This document shows positions 9,740 through 18,254 of a stretch of 64,000 nt of DNA, piece by piece. Source of the stretch: Pseudomonas sp. Root71 (GTDB lineage Bacteria > Pseudomonadota > Gammaproteobacteria > Pseudomonadales > Pseudomonadaceae); contig NZ_LMHY01000027.1 in the NCBI RefSeq assembly GCF_001429045.1, positions 62,001 to 126,000 on the forward strand, given 5' to 3'. The notes under the pieces were generated by a model. The model saw only the letters and a list, made by a program, of their open reading frames with translations, searched no databases and had not been told where the DNA came from. The position numbers were made by a program, and so were the translations under genes. The number at the start of each line of letters is the position of its first letter. Position 1 is the stretch's first letter.

Positions 9740-9840
9740 GACGCCGGCATCTGCTGCGTTGGAGCCCACCTCGATGATGCTCATTGCCAAAAGGCAACTC
9801 CGCTCATCGAGGTGGGCTCCGCCTTGCATCTACCGGCGTC
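9740..9840. repeat. 101-base imperfect palindrome between purH and purD
   Basis: Two arms of about 50 bases begin and end with GACGCCGG / CCGGCGTC. They share the block GGAGCCCACCTCGATGA and its complement and meet at a small TTGCC-AAAA-GGCAA hairpin. Pairing is interrupted by several mismatches. It is not one of the three REP families seen elsewhere in the window. It could act as a transcription attenuator or an mRNA stabiliser between the two purine genes. Confidence 0.75.
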
Positions 9841-9910
9841 ATTGCAACCTCCTAAGGCGTAAAGCGCTTTAGGTTCTAAAACAGAATTAGCGTCATCCGA
9901 GGTTTTTGAA

Positions 9911-11206
9911 ATGAATGTTTTGATCATTGGCAGCGGTGGCCGTGAACACGCCCTGGCCTGGAAAGTGGCTCAGGATCCGCGCGTGCAGAAGGTATTCGTG
10001 GCTCCGGGCAACGCCGGTACCGCCATCGAAGCCAAGTGCGAGAACGTCGCCATCGACGTACTGGCGCTTGAGCAACTGGCAGACTTTGCCGAGAAAAACG
10101 TTTCCCTGACCATCGTTGGCCCTGAAGTGCCGCTGGTTGCCGGTGTTGTGGACCTGTTTCGCAGCCGTGGCCTGGATTGCTTCGGTCCGACCGCTGGCGC
10201 TGCGCAGCTGGAAGGTTCGAAAGCCTTCACCAAGGACTTCCTGGCGCGCCACAAGATCCCGACTGCCGACTACCAGAACTTCACCGAGATCGAGCCGGCC
10301 CTGGCTTACCTGCGTGAAAAAGGCGCTCCGATCGTGATCAAGGCCGATGGCCTGGCCGCCGGTAAAGGCGTGATCGTCGCCATGACCCTGGCCGAAGCCG
10401 AAGACGCCGTGCGCGACATGCTGGCCGGCAATGCCTTTGGCGATGCGGGTTCGCGCGTGGTCATCGAAGAGTTCCTGGACGGCGAAGAAGCCAGTTTCAT
10501 CGTGATGGTCGACGGCAAGAACGTGCTGCCGATGGCCACCAGCCAGGACCACAAACGCGTCGGCGACGGCGACACCGGTCCAAACACTGGTGGCATGGGT
10601 GCTTACTCCCCGGCGCCGGTGGTTACCGCCGAAGTGCACAAGCGCGTCATGGACCTGGTGATCTGGCCGACCGTGCGCGGCATGGCCGAGGAGGGCAACG
10701 TCTACACTGGTTTCCTGTACGCCGGTCTGATGATCGACAAGGCTGGTAACCCAAAAGTCATCGAATTCAACTGCCGCTTCGGCGACCCTGAGACCCAACC
10801 GGTGATGCTGCGCCTGCAGTCGAGCCTGGTGCTGCTGGTCGAGGCCGCTCTGGCCCAGGCGCTGGACAAGGTCGAAGCACAATGGGATCCACGCCCGAGC
10901 GTCGGCATCGTGCTGGCCGCCGGCGGCTATCCTGGCGACTACACCAAAGGCGCGGCCATCAATGGCCTGGACGCAGCGGCAGCACTGGAAGGCAAAGTCT
11001 TCCACGCCGGTACTGCGCTCAAGGACGGTCAAGTCGTAACGGCCGGTGGTCGGGTGCTTTGCGCCACGGCCATGGGTGCCAGCGTCGATGCTGCACAGCA
11101 GCAGGCCTACAAGCTGGCGGCTTCGATTGACTGGGAAGGCTGCTTCTATCGCAAGGACATTGGCTACCGCGCCATTGCCCGCGAGCGTGGCGAAAATCAG
11201 GAATAA
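9911..11206 (+). CDS. purD: Phosphoribosylamine--glycine ligase
   Basis: ATP-dependent synthesis of GAR, the second step of purine biosynthesis. The 431-residue ATP-grasp protein begins MNVLIIGSGGREHALAWK. It has GPEVPLVAG, the ADGLAAGKGV glycine loop and the NTGGMGAYSPAP signature. It lies directly upstream of retS, as in PAO1. Confidence 0.97.
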   Translation: MNVLIIGSGGREHALAWKVAQDPRVQKVFVAPGNAGTAIEAKCENVAIDVLALEQLADFAEKNVSLTIVGPEVPLVAGVVDLFRSRGLDCFGPTAGAAQLEGSKAFTKDFLARHKIPTADYQNFTEIEPALAYLREKGAPIVIKADGLAAGKGVIVAMTLAEAEDAVRDMLAGNAFGDAGSRVVIEEFLDGEEASFIVMVDGKNVLPMATSQDHKRVGDGDTGPNTGGMGAYSPAPVVTAEVHKRVMDLVIWPTVRGMAEEGNVYTGFLYAGLMIDKAGNPKVIEFNCRFGDPETQPVMLRLQSSLVLLVEAALAQALDKVEAQWDPRPSVGIVLAAGGYPGDYTKGAAINGLDAAAALEGKVFHAGTALKDGQVVTAGGRVLCATAMGASVDAAQQQAYKLAASIDWEGCFYRKDIGYRAIARERGENQE

Positions 11207-11218
11207 GGTATGCACCGC

Positions 11219-11249
11219 GCCAGGCAATGAACACCGTTTATTGCCTGGC
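11219..11249 (+). terminator. Hairpin after purD
   Basis: Perfect 10-bp stem GCCAGGCAAT / ATTGCCTGGC with an 11-base loop, 12 bases after the purD stop. There is no clear T run, so it may stabilise the mRNA end or give partial termination before retS. Confidence 0.45.
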
Positions 11250-11306
11250 TATTCCGGCGCCGCGCATCGTTATATTCTGGCATCAACCTAACGAAGGGAT
11301 TTCGCC

Positions 11307-14084
11307 GTGCGCTGGCTCAGGATTGCCATAAGCTTGACCGTCACTTTGCTGACCTTGCTCTGCATGCTTCCGGCCCAGGCCGCGCAAGGCAGTGGCTGGG
11401 CGGTATTGCTCGACGAACAGGGCGACCTGCAACTGAGCGACATCCGTTCCGCACGCTACACCAATCAATTCAGCCCTATCGAACTCGACCGCCTTACCGC
11501 AGCCGAACCCGATGGCGCGCTATGGTTGCGATTCAGGCTTGCACCGGGCAAACACGAACAGTTGCTGCGCGTGTTCGCGCCTGACCTGCGCCAGTTCAAC
11601 ATGTACGTTCTGGACGGCGACAAGCTGATCGATCAATCCAGCACGGGCAACGAACGCCCCCAATCCGAGCGACCATTGCCCAGCAGCGACTTCATGCTGG
11701 CCCTGCCGCAAAGCGACAACCCCCTCGACGTGTACCTGCGACTGGCCTCCGACCACCAGTTACGGCCCTATATCACCCTGCAATCGGCGATCCTCTCGGC
11801 CGCCAACCAGAACCAGACCCTGATCTATGGCCTGTTGTTCGGTTGCATCGCCATGCTGATCCTGCACAACCTCATCCGCTACACCTACACCCGCTCGCGC
11901 AGCGCCCTCTGGTTGGCGACGTGCGAAGGGTTATTGATGCTCAGCCTGCTGTTGTTGCTGAACCTGGCCGGTCCCTGGCTGCCGGACTGGCATGCACTGC
12001 AAACGCCGGGGGCTTACCTGGCATTGATAATGACTGCGCCCTGCGGCCTGATGCTTGCCTATCGTTTCTTCGCCCCGCTCGGGCCGCATCCGCTGAACCG
12101 GTTGCTGCTTGGCGAGATCCTGCTCATCACCGCCTGCGGCCTGATGCTGCTGTTCGTCAATACCTTGCCGCTGAACTTCATTACCTACGGCCTGGTAGCG
12201 CTGGCAGGCCTGAGCATGCTGTTCATCAGCGCCTATCACTGGCAAAAAGGTTATCGCCCGGCTCGCCTCTTCGTGGCAGCCATGGTGGTGTTCAACCTCG
12301 GGACACTGGTCATCCTGCCCGCCCTGTTGGGGTTGACCCTGGTCGAACCTCATGGCCTGATCACCATCTTGCTGGTGTTCATCTGCATCAGTGGCCTGTT
12401 GATGAGCATTGCGTTGAGCGAGCGCCAGCGCCGCATCACCGAAGACCGCTTCAGCATCAGTCGTGACCTGGCAGCCAGCAACGCCGAGATCAACGCCAAG
12501 GCCGAGTTCCTGGCGAAGATCAGCCATGAGATCCGCACTCCGATGAACGGCGTCCTCGGCATGACCGAGCTACTGCTGGGCACACCGCTATCGGTCAAGC
12601 AACGCGACTATGTGCAGACGATCCACAGCGCTGGCAACGAGCTGCTGACACTGATCAACGAAATTCTCGACATCTCCAAACTCGAGTCCGGACAGATCGA
12701 ACTGGACGATGTGCAGTTCGACCTCAATGCACTGATCGAGGATTGCCTGAGCATCTTCCGCGCCAAGGCCGAGCAGCAAAACGTCGAGTTGATCAGCTTC
12801 ATCCAGCCGCAAGTGCCCCGGGTGATCAGCGGTGACCCGACACGCTTGCGCCAGACGCTGTTGAGCCTGCTTGAAAACGCCCTGAAAAAAACCGATGAAG
12901 GCGAAATCCTGATCGTCGTTGCGCTCGACGAGCGCAACACCAAACCACGCCTGCGTATCGCCGTGCAGGACAGCGGCGAGCCCATGGACGCCGAAGAACG
13001 CGACGCCCTGATGCACGCCGAACTGCACAGCCGACATTTTCTTTCGGCCACCCAGTTGGGCGGCAACCTGGGGCTGGTAATTGCCCGCCAGCTGATCCGC
13101 TTGATGCAGGGGGAATTCGGGATCAAGAGCGGCAACAACCAGGGCAGCACCCTGTGGCTGACCCTGCCGCTGGACCCGGATCGTCTCGAGCACCCGACCT
13201 CCGACCTCGACGGCCCGCTGCAGGGTGCGCGGGTATTGGTGGTGGACGACAATGACACCTGCCGCAAGGTGCTGGTGCAGCAGTGCAGCGCCTGGGGCCT
13301 GAACGTCAGCGCCGCGTCTTCCGGCAAGGAGGCGCTGGCCCTTCTGCGCACCAAGGCTCACTTGCGCGATTACTTCGATGTGGTCCTGCTGGACCAGAAC
13401 ATGCCCGGCATGACCGGCATGCAACTGGCGGCCAAGATCAAGGAAGACCCCAGCCTGAACCATGACATCCTGTTGATCATGCTCACCGGCATCAGCAATG
13501 CGCCGAGCAAGATCATCGCGCGCAACTCCGGGATCAAGCGCATCCTCGCCAAACCGGTGGCCGGCTACACCCTCAAGACCACCCTGGCCGACGAGCTGAC
13601 CCAACGCAACAAAGGCCTGGTCGTCACGCAACCACTGCCAAACGGCCCGGCACTACCGGTCAAGGTCCCCAGCGACTTCCGCATCCTGGTGGCCGAAGAC
13701 AACAGCATCTCGACCAAGGTGATCCGCGGCATGCTGAGCAAGCTCAACCTGCAACCGGATACCGCCTGCAACGGCGAAGAGGCCCTACAGGCAATGAAGG
13801 CCCAACGTTACGACCTGGTGCTGATGGACTGTGAAATGCCGATCCTCGACGGCTTCTCGGCCACCCAGCAATTGCGTGCCTGGGAAGTCGGCAATCAGCG
13901 GGTCCGTACCCCCGTGGTGGCATTGACTGCCCATATCCTGGCCGAACACAAAGAGCGTGCACGCCAGGCCGGCATGGACGGACATATGGCCAAGCCGGTG
14001 GAACTGTCGCAGCTGCGTGAATTGATCGAGCACTGGGTCGCCCAGCGTGACCAGCACAATCGCGCAACAACCCAAACGTCCTGA
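11307..14084 (+). CDS. retS: RetS-type hybrid sensor histidine kinase
   Basis: Membrane sensor that in P. aeruginosa controls the switch between acute and chronic lifestyles by acting on GacS. The 925-residue protein has a signal peptide, a periplasmic 7TMR-DISMED2-type domain (about 30-165), seven membrane helices (about 172-370) and a HisKA domain with H407 in KISHEIRTPMNG. The ATPase domain is at about 505-625. Two receiver domains follow (about 640-765, Asp696; about 790-915, Asp841). The G1 box reads DSGEP instead of the usual DxGxG. The symbol rests on domain order and on its place after purD and before a marC gene, as PA4856 in PAO1. Confidence 0.92.
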   Translation: MRWLRIAISLTVTLLTLLCMLPAQAAQGSGWAVLLDEQGDLQLSDIRSARYTNQFSPIELDRLTAAEPDGALWLRFRLAPGKHEQLLRVFAPDLRQFNMYVLDGDKLIDQSSTGNERPQSERPLPSSDFMLALPQSDNPLDVYLRLASDHQLRPYITLQSAILSAANQNQTLIYGLLFGCIAMLILHNLIRYTYTRSRSALWLATCEGLLMLSLLLLLNLAGPWLPDWHALQTPGAYLALIMTAPCGLMLAYRFFAPLGPHPLNRLLLGEILLITACGLMLLFVNTLPLNFITYGLVALAGLSMLFISAYHWQKGYRPARLFVAAMVVFNLGTLVILPALLGLTLVEPHGLITILLVFICISGLLMSIALSERQRRITEDRFSISRDLAASNAEINAKAEFLAKISHEIRTPMNGVLGMTELLLGTPLSVKQRDYVQTIHSAGNELLTLINEILDISKLESGQIELDDVQFDLNALIEDCLSIFRAKAEQQNVELISFIQPQVPRVISGDPTRLRQTLLSLLENALKKTDEGEILIVVALDERNTKPRLRIAVQDSGEPMDAEERDALMHAELHSRHFLSATQLGGNLGLVIARQLIRLMQGEFGIKSGNNQGSTLWLTLPLDPDRLEHPTSDLDGPLQGARVLVVDDNDTCRKVLVQQCSAWGLNVSAASSGKEALALLRTKAHLRDYFDVVLLDQNMPGMTGMQLAAKIKEDPSLNHDILLIMLTGISNAPSKIIARNSGIKRILAKPVAGYTLKTTLADELTQRNKGLVVTQPLPNGPALPVKVPSDFRILVAEDNSISTKVIRGMLSKLNLQPDTACNGEEALQAMKAQRYDLVLMDCEMPILDGFSATQQLRAWEVGNQRVRTPVVALTAHILAEHKERARQAGMDGHMAKPVELSQLRELIEHWVAQRDQHNRATTQTS

Positions 14085-14150
14085 GCCGACAGACTGCGCA
14101 ACCCCTGATAGACTCCCCCCTCGACTTCCCTCGCCAGTGAGCCCGGCACC

Positions 14151-14747
14151 ATGCTCCATGTGTTGTTCAGTGTTTACCTGAAGATGCTGGTGCTCTACAG
14201 CCCATTCTTCGTGTTGTCCTGCTTCATCAGCCTGACCCGTGGTTACTCGCGCAAGGAACAGCGTCGGCTGGCCTGGAAAGTAGCGGTCGCCACGCTGGTC
14301 TCCAGTGTGCTGTTGTATTTGTTCGGCCGGGTGATTTTCAGTGTTTTCGGCATCACCGTGGATGCCTTTCGTATCGGTGCCGGCAGCGTGCTGTTCATCT
14401 CGGCACTGGGCATGGCCCAAGGCAAATCGGCAGTACAGACCGATAACGTGCAGCAGGATGTCACCATCGTTCCGCTGACCATCCCGCTGACGGTTGGCCC
14501 CGGCACCATCGGTGCCTTGCTGGTGATGGGCGTGAGCCAGCCGCACTGGGACGACAAGCTCACGGCCATTGTCAGCATTGCCCTGGCCAGTTTTACCGTT
14601 GGCGTGGTGCTGTTTTTGTCCGGTCGTATCGAGCGCATTCTCGGCGACCAGGGGCTACAGATCGTTAGCCGACTGATGGGGTTGTTCGTGTGCGCACTGG
14701 CAGCGCAGATCATCTTCACCGGGGTCAAGGGCTACCTGGTGCCCTGA
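14151..14747 (+). CDS. MarC family integral membrane protein
   Basis: Six-helix inner-membrane protein of the MarC/UPF0056 family, whose substrate is not established. The 198-residue protein has the family stretch TIPLTVGPGTIGALLVMG. It sits immediately after retS, as PA4857 does in PAO1, and marks the end of the conserved block. Confidence 0.9.
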   Translation: MLHVLFSVYLKMLVLYSPFFVLSCFISLTRGYSRKEQRRLAWKVAVATLVSSVLLYLFGRVIFSVFGITVDAFRIGAGSVLFISALGMAQGKSAVQTDNVQQDVTIVPLTIPLTVGPGTIGALLVMGVSQPHWDDKLTAIVSIALASFTVGVVLFLSGRIERILGDQGLQIVSRLMGLFVCALAAQIIFTGVKGYLVP

Positions 14748-14773
14748 AGCGATGGCTTGTGCAAACCCGAAAA

Positions 14774-14810
14774 CAAGGCCCTGTGCATCAATCACAGGGC
14801 CTTGTCGTTT
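14774..14810. terminator. Bidirectional terminator between marC and the minus-strand pair
   Basis: Perfect 12-bp stem CAAGGCCCTGTG / CACAGGGCCTTG with a 7-base loop. It is followed by TCGTTT on the plus strand and a short T stretch on the minus strand. It lies between the converging marC and the unknown gene ending at 14832. Confidence 0.85.
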
Positions 14811-14831
14811 ACTGCGGGCAAAGCCTTTTAA

Positions 14832-15482
14832 TCAGGACTGAAGTTTACGCACGAACACCTTTTTCGAATAAGCTTCGATTTTCTCATGGACCCGTTTACG
14901 GTAGTTTTCAAACGCCCGTCGGTCGAACACGAACACCCCGCCATCGGGAATGATCGCCAGCTCTCGATCGAACTCGCGCCACAGGAAAAAGTCACTTTCA
15001 ATCACGGTCGCGCTGTAGCGCAAGCCAAGCAGGCAGACGATCACTTCACCCGAGGCGAGTCGCTCGCAAGGCGCGCACTTGAGGATACCCGAGCCGCCTT
15101 TGGCAACATTGCTGCGAAAGAACTCCCAGGCAAACTCATCCAGCCGCAACGCTTTATAGGTGTCCTTGAAGAGCTGGCCCAAGCGCTCCACGCCCACGCT
15201 GCCCATCACGCGGTAGCTGGCACTGAGCAACTGGTGGACACTATTGACCCGGATCGGCTCCGCCGGAACGATGGTCTTGAGTGTGTATCCCGTCTTGAGC
15301 AATCGCCCTTGAAAGTAATCGAACCAGGCCTTCCTCGACGCCTGCCCCGGATATTTTTCATTGGCCGCCAACTCCGCATACAACAGACAGTCCTGAATAT
15401 CCTGCTGATCTTGCAAGTCCACACTTTGCGCAAAAGACAATAAGCAACCGCCCACTACAACAGCATTAACAGACGCTGGCAT
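14832..15482 (-). CDS. Unknown protein, short member of the duplicated two-gene unit (copy 1)
   Basis: I do not recognise a function. The 216-residue protein starts at ATG 15482, with GGGGTG five to six bases upstream; a GTG at 15488 is the alternative. The hydrophobic start (MPASVNAVVVGGCLLSF) could be taken for a signal peptide, but it aligns with DIVFLVAGDPLSIS of the copy-2 gene at 60817-61512, so it is more likely a core strand. Shared marks with the neighbouring long gene are D-x-Q-D-x-x-D-C-x-x-Y-A-E near residue 30, K-x-A-P-C near 137, and FDRRAFE near 185. It lies 46 bases downstream of the long gene. No catalytic motif is visible. Confidence 0.8.
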   Translation of the reverse strand: MPASVNAVVVGGCLLSFAQSVDLQDQQDIQDCLLYAELAANEKYPGQASRKAWFDYFQGRLLKTGYTLKTIVPAEPIRVNSVHQLLSASYRVMGSVGVERLGQLFKDTYKALRLDEFAWEFFRSNVAKGGSGILKCAPCERLASGEVIVCLLGLRYSATVIESDFFLWREFDRELAIIPDGGVFVFDRRAFENYRKRVHEKIEAYSKKVFVRKLQS

Positions 15483-15528
15483 ATTCACCCCACACAGTCA
15501 GTATCCTGATCGATTAAGCCCGCCAACC

Positions 15529-16344
15529 TTATTGGCCTGTCAGTTGTTTGAAAAGGCCATCGCCAAACTCGTCGTTATAGGAATAAATCATGCTTTTCTT
15601 TCGATCAAATGCACGCCGATTAAACTTGCGCACACCCGCGCCCTGGAAAATCTGCAATCCTCGGGTATTGTAAGTCACGAATAAAAAATTGCCGTTGTAT
15701 TCCTTGTCCACCAAGTCAAGGCCGCCCATCAACATGGACATGCCACCGCCTGGCCTTGCAATGCAAGGCACAGCCTTGAAGCTGACGACGTCGTTTTTCT
15801 TGCTGCCGGCATCGACAATCTTCAGTGCCTCATTATCGCCCTTAAGCTTGCTGAAACCCGACGCCACCAGGTCCAGGACGCTGCTCGAACCTCCGGAAAT
15901 GACGGTCGCCAGCACCTGCAACACGGCCTCATTCATCGTGATGGTGAGCTGTTTGCTGACATATTTCTTGTAGGTGAAGCTTTCCGTCACCCAGCCCGCC
16001 GCCAACAATGCCTCGTTGTACTTCAGGTAGCGCTCTTCGTTACTGGTTTCCTTGGGCAGGCGCCGGACCACCGCTTCAGCAAACTGCTGGCAGTCCAGCG
16101 CATCTTGCCTGTCGTCTTCCGAAAGCGCCTGGTCGAAGACCACCAGCGAGGAGCCTACTACCGAAGACCCCACACCTTGCGCCGACGAATCACTCGATGC
16201 GGTGCTCAGCATCGAGATCGAACGCTTAGTCCGCACTCTTGGCGCGACGTTCTGTAGTTCTGCCGCAACGCCTTTGAAATACCTATCCTGCATGGCATCA
16301 TCAAATGCGACTTGAGCCATTGAGTAATTACTTATATCGGTCAT
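15529..16344 (-). CDS. Unknown protein, long member of the duplicated two-gene unit (copy 1)
   Basis: Function unknown. The 271-residue protein starts at ATG 16344 with GGAAG six bases upstream. The N-terminal 60 residues are polar and Ser-rich. The core begins at about residue 68 (SLVVFDQALSEDDRQDALDC). Compared by eye with the copy-2 gene at 61581-62363 it shares Y-x-x-Y-V-S-K-Q-x-x-x-T-M in the middle (VSKQLTITMN against VSKQVNVTMD), x-F-x-x-VPC, and a charged RRAFDRKKSMIY / ERNRDLIY stretch near the C-terminus. It has no signal peptide, membrane helix or known motif. The gene and its upstream region are richer in A+T than the adjacent cob genes. Confidence 0.8.
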   Translation of the reverse strand: MTDISNYSMAQVAFDDAMQDRYFKGVAAELQNVAPRVRTKRSISMLSTASSDSSAQGVGSSVVGSSLVVFDQALSEDDRQDALDCQQFAEAVVRRLPKETSNEERYLKYNEALLAAGWVTESFTYKKYVSKQLTITMNEAVLQVLATVISGGSSSVLDLVASGFSKLKGDNEALKIVDAGSKKNDVVSFKAVPCIARPGGGMSMLMGGLDLVDKEYNGNFLFVTYNTRGLQIFQGAGVRKFNRRAFDRKKSMIYSYNDEFGDGLFKQLTGQ

Positions 16345-16389
16345 TTAAACTTCCTTTTAATAAATAAGCCGCCTCATGCGACCAGCTGA

Positions 16390-16418
16390 AAACTAAAGCG
16401 CAGAGCTGAACCGGTCAA
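16390..16418 (-). promoter_or_regulatory. Candidate sigma-70 promoter for the copy-1 unknown pair
   Basis: On the minus strand TTGACC (16418-16413) is followed after 17 bases by TAGTTT (16395-16390), about 46 bases before the start codon of the long gene. The -35 box is good and the -10 box is moderate. Confidence 0.4.
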
Positions 16419-16455
16419 AGTAAAAATACTTAGAACTTATTTCATGAGTTATTAG

Positions 16456-16493
16456 AAAAAAGCCCGCGACAACTTTCGTCAGCCGCAGGCTTT
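16456..16493 (-). terminator. Terminator after the cobGHIJ operon
   Basis: Reading the minus strand, AAAGCC..GGCTTT arms flank an imperfect inner stem with a GAAA loop, and the hairpin is followed by six T residues. It lies about 60 bases after the cobJ stop and before the unknown pair. Confidence 0.7.
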
Positions 16494-16550
16494 ACCATCA
16501 GTGACTTATTAACTTGAACATCGGCGAGCTTTGAGCAAAGTCGCTTTCAC

Positions 16551-18254
16551 TCAGGTAGCCGGTTTGCGTGGGTACCAACGAGGCGTGTAGACCCACTCTC
16601 CGCCTCCAGCGCGAGGAAAAACACAGGTCAGGGATGAACCGATCAACACCATGGTGCGCATGTCGACCTGATCCGGGGTCAACTGGCCAAGAGTGGTGGC
16701 CCGCAGCGTTTGCCCCGGACGCCCGATATCCCGCCCCAACACCACAGGAGTCTCAGGCACACGGTGCCTGGCGACGATGTCCAGTGCCTGGCCCAGTTGC
16801 CATGGTCGTGAACGCGAGATCGGGTTGTAGAAGGCCAGTGCCAGATCGGCTTGTGCGGCCAGATCCAGGCGTTTCTCGATGATTGCCCATGGCTTGAGGT
16901 TATCCGACAGCGACAGTACACAGAAGTCATGCCCCAGCGGCGCACCGGCCTGGGCGGCCGTCGCCAGCGATGCGGAAACCCCCGGCAGAATTTCCAGATC
17001 GACGTTGTGCCAATGGACGTCGGTGGACTCGTGCAGCGCCTCAAGCACCGCAGCGGCCATGGCGAAAACCCCCGGATCGCCTGAAGAAACCACCACCACC
17101 GAGCGCCCTTGGGCCGCCAGTTCGAAAGCGTGGCGGGCACGCTGCATCTCTTCGCGGTTGTCGGTGCAATGCAGCACTTGATCGTCGCGAAACGGCCCGG
17201 CCATGCGCACGTAGGTTTCGTAGCCCAATACATCGTTGGCGCGGGCCAGTTCAGCCTTCACAGCCGGCACCATCAACTCGGCAGCACCTGGCCCCAGGCC
17301 GATCACGGCCAAACGACCACGAGGCCGGCCAATCTGCAACGGGTCCAGCGGTTGCTCTGCTACCGCAATGGCAACAGTGTCGTTACCAAACATGGAGACG
17401 GGTTGGCCCACGGCAGTACGCAGACGTTCGCCGAGCACGGTCCCTGCCGGGGCAAAGCGCAACGACACGCCCAATTCAAGCGCTGCTTCACGCAACGCCG
17501 CGCTGGCCATTTCGGTGTCGTCGGCCAACAGACAGGCCAGCGACTGCCCAGCGATCCCTGCCTGATGCAAGGCCTCGCGCACAGCCTCCGCGACGTTCAC
17601 CAGATCAGCTTTCACGGCGACCACCACATTGCGCGGGTAGATCAACAATTCGTTAACCGCGGGAGCCCGTTCGGCATGACCGACATGCACCGCCAGTCGG
17701 GCCTGCGCATCTTCGGGCAACTGCGCCTGCGCCAGCCACGGTGCCTCACCCTCAATGCGCACCGTTTCGCCAGCCAGCAAATCGGAAACGAAACGCTTGC
17801 CCGACTCCAGATCGCCCAGGGCATAGCCGCTCGGCGGATTGAGCAGGCAGGTGCCGAAACGCAACTCCCCGCTGGTGGTGATCGCAGCGGATACCTCAAG
17901 CGCAGCGCCAATTTCCCGGGCCATGACATTCACGCCGCCAAGACCGCCCAACAGGGGAACCACGGCACTGCCGTCTTCGGCCACCGCCAATACCGGTGGT
18001 TCGACACCTTTTTCCAGCAACATGGGCGCCAGCGTACGGATCACGATCCCGGCCGCGCACAGGGCAATGATCGGTGTGCCCTGTTGATAGAACTCGCGCA
18101 GGGTCGCACCGAACTCGTGATAGGCCCGATCCGCGCCGTCGACCCGTTCGGCCAGGCCATGGATCAGGGATTCGGGGTACACCTGCTGAATGCTGCGTGC
18201 GGTAGCGAGGCTGCCATTGCCAAGAATGACAATCGCCGGAACTGGACGGGTCAT
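16551..18254 (-). CDS. cobJ: CbiG-CobJ fusion: precorrin-3B C17-methyltransferase
   Basis: Corrin-ring contraction step of cobalamin synthesis. The 567-residue protein joins an N-terminal CbiG-like region (about 1-310, with GGLGGVNVMAREIG and EMASAALREAALELG) to a C-terminal SAM-dependent tetrapyrrole methylase (from about 318: RLAVIGLGPGAAELMVPAV, SSGDPGVFAMAA). The ATG at 18254 overlaps the cobI stop by one base and is preferred over an in-frame GTG at 18266, which lacks a ribosome site. It is last in the cobG-H-I-J operon. Confidence 0.93.
   Translation of the reverse strand: MTRPVPAIVILGNGSLATARSIQQVYPESLIHGLAERVDGADRAYHEFGATLREFYQQGTPIIALCAAGIVIRTLAPMLLEKGVEPPVLAVAEDGSAVVPLLGGLGGVNVMAREIGAALEVSAAITTSGELRFGTCLLNPPSGYALGDLESGKRFVSDLLAGETVRIEGEAPWLAQAQLPEDAQARLAVHVGHAERAPAVNELLIYPRNVVVAVKADLVNVAEAVREALHQAGIAGQSLACLLADDTEMASAALREAALELGVSLRFAPAGTVLGERLRTAVGQPVSMFGNDTVAIAVAEQPLDPLQIGRPRGRLAVIGLGPGAAELMVPAVKAELARANDVLGYETYVRMAGPFRDDQVLHCTDNREEMQRARHAFELAAQGRSVVVVSSGDPGVFAMAAAVLEALHESTDVHWHNVDLEILPGVSASLATAAQAGAPLGHDFCVLSLSDNLKPWAIIEKRLDLAAQADLALAFYNPISRSRPWQLGQALDIVARHRVPETPVVLGRDIGRPGQTLRATTLGQLTPDQVDMRTMVLIGSSLTCVFPRAGGGEWVYTPRWYPRKPAT

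Noticed and set aside
8036..9829. 597-codon minus-strand frame antisense to purH
   Set aside because: Composition typical of an antisense shadow; no recognisable domain and purH is complete.
9893..11227. 444-codon minus-strand frame antisense to purD
   Set aside because: Shadow of purD, which has all family motifs.
15440..15482. Signal peptide on the copy-1 short unknown protein
   Set aside because: The hydrophobic start lines up with the non-signal start of the copy-2 protein and lacks a clear basic n-region.
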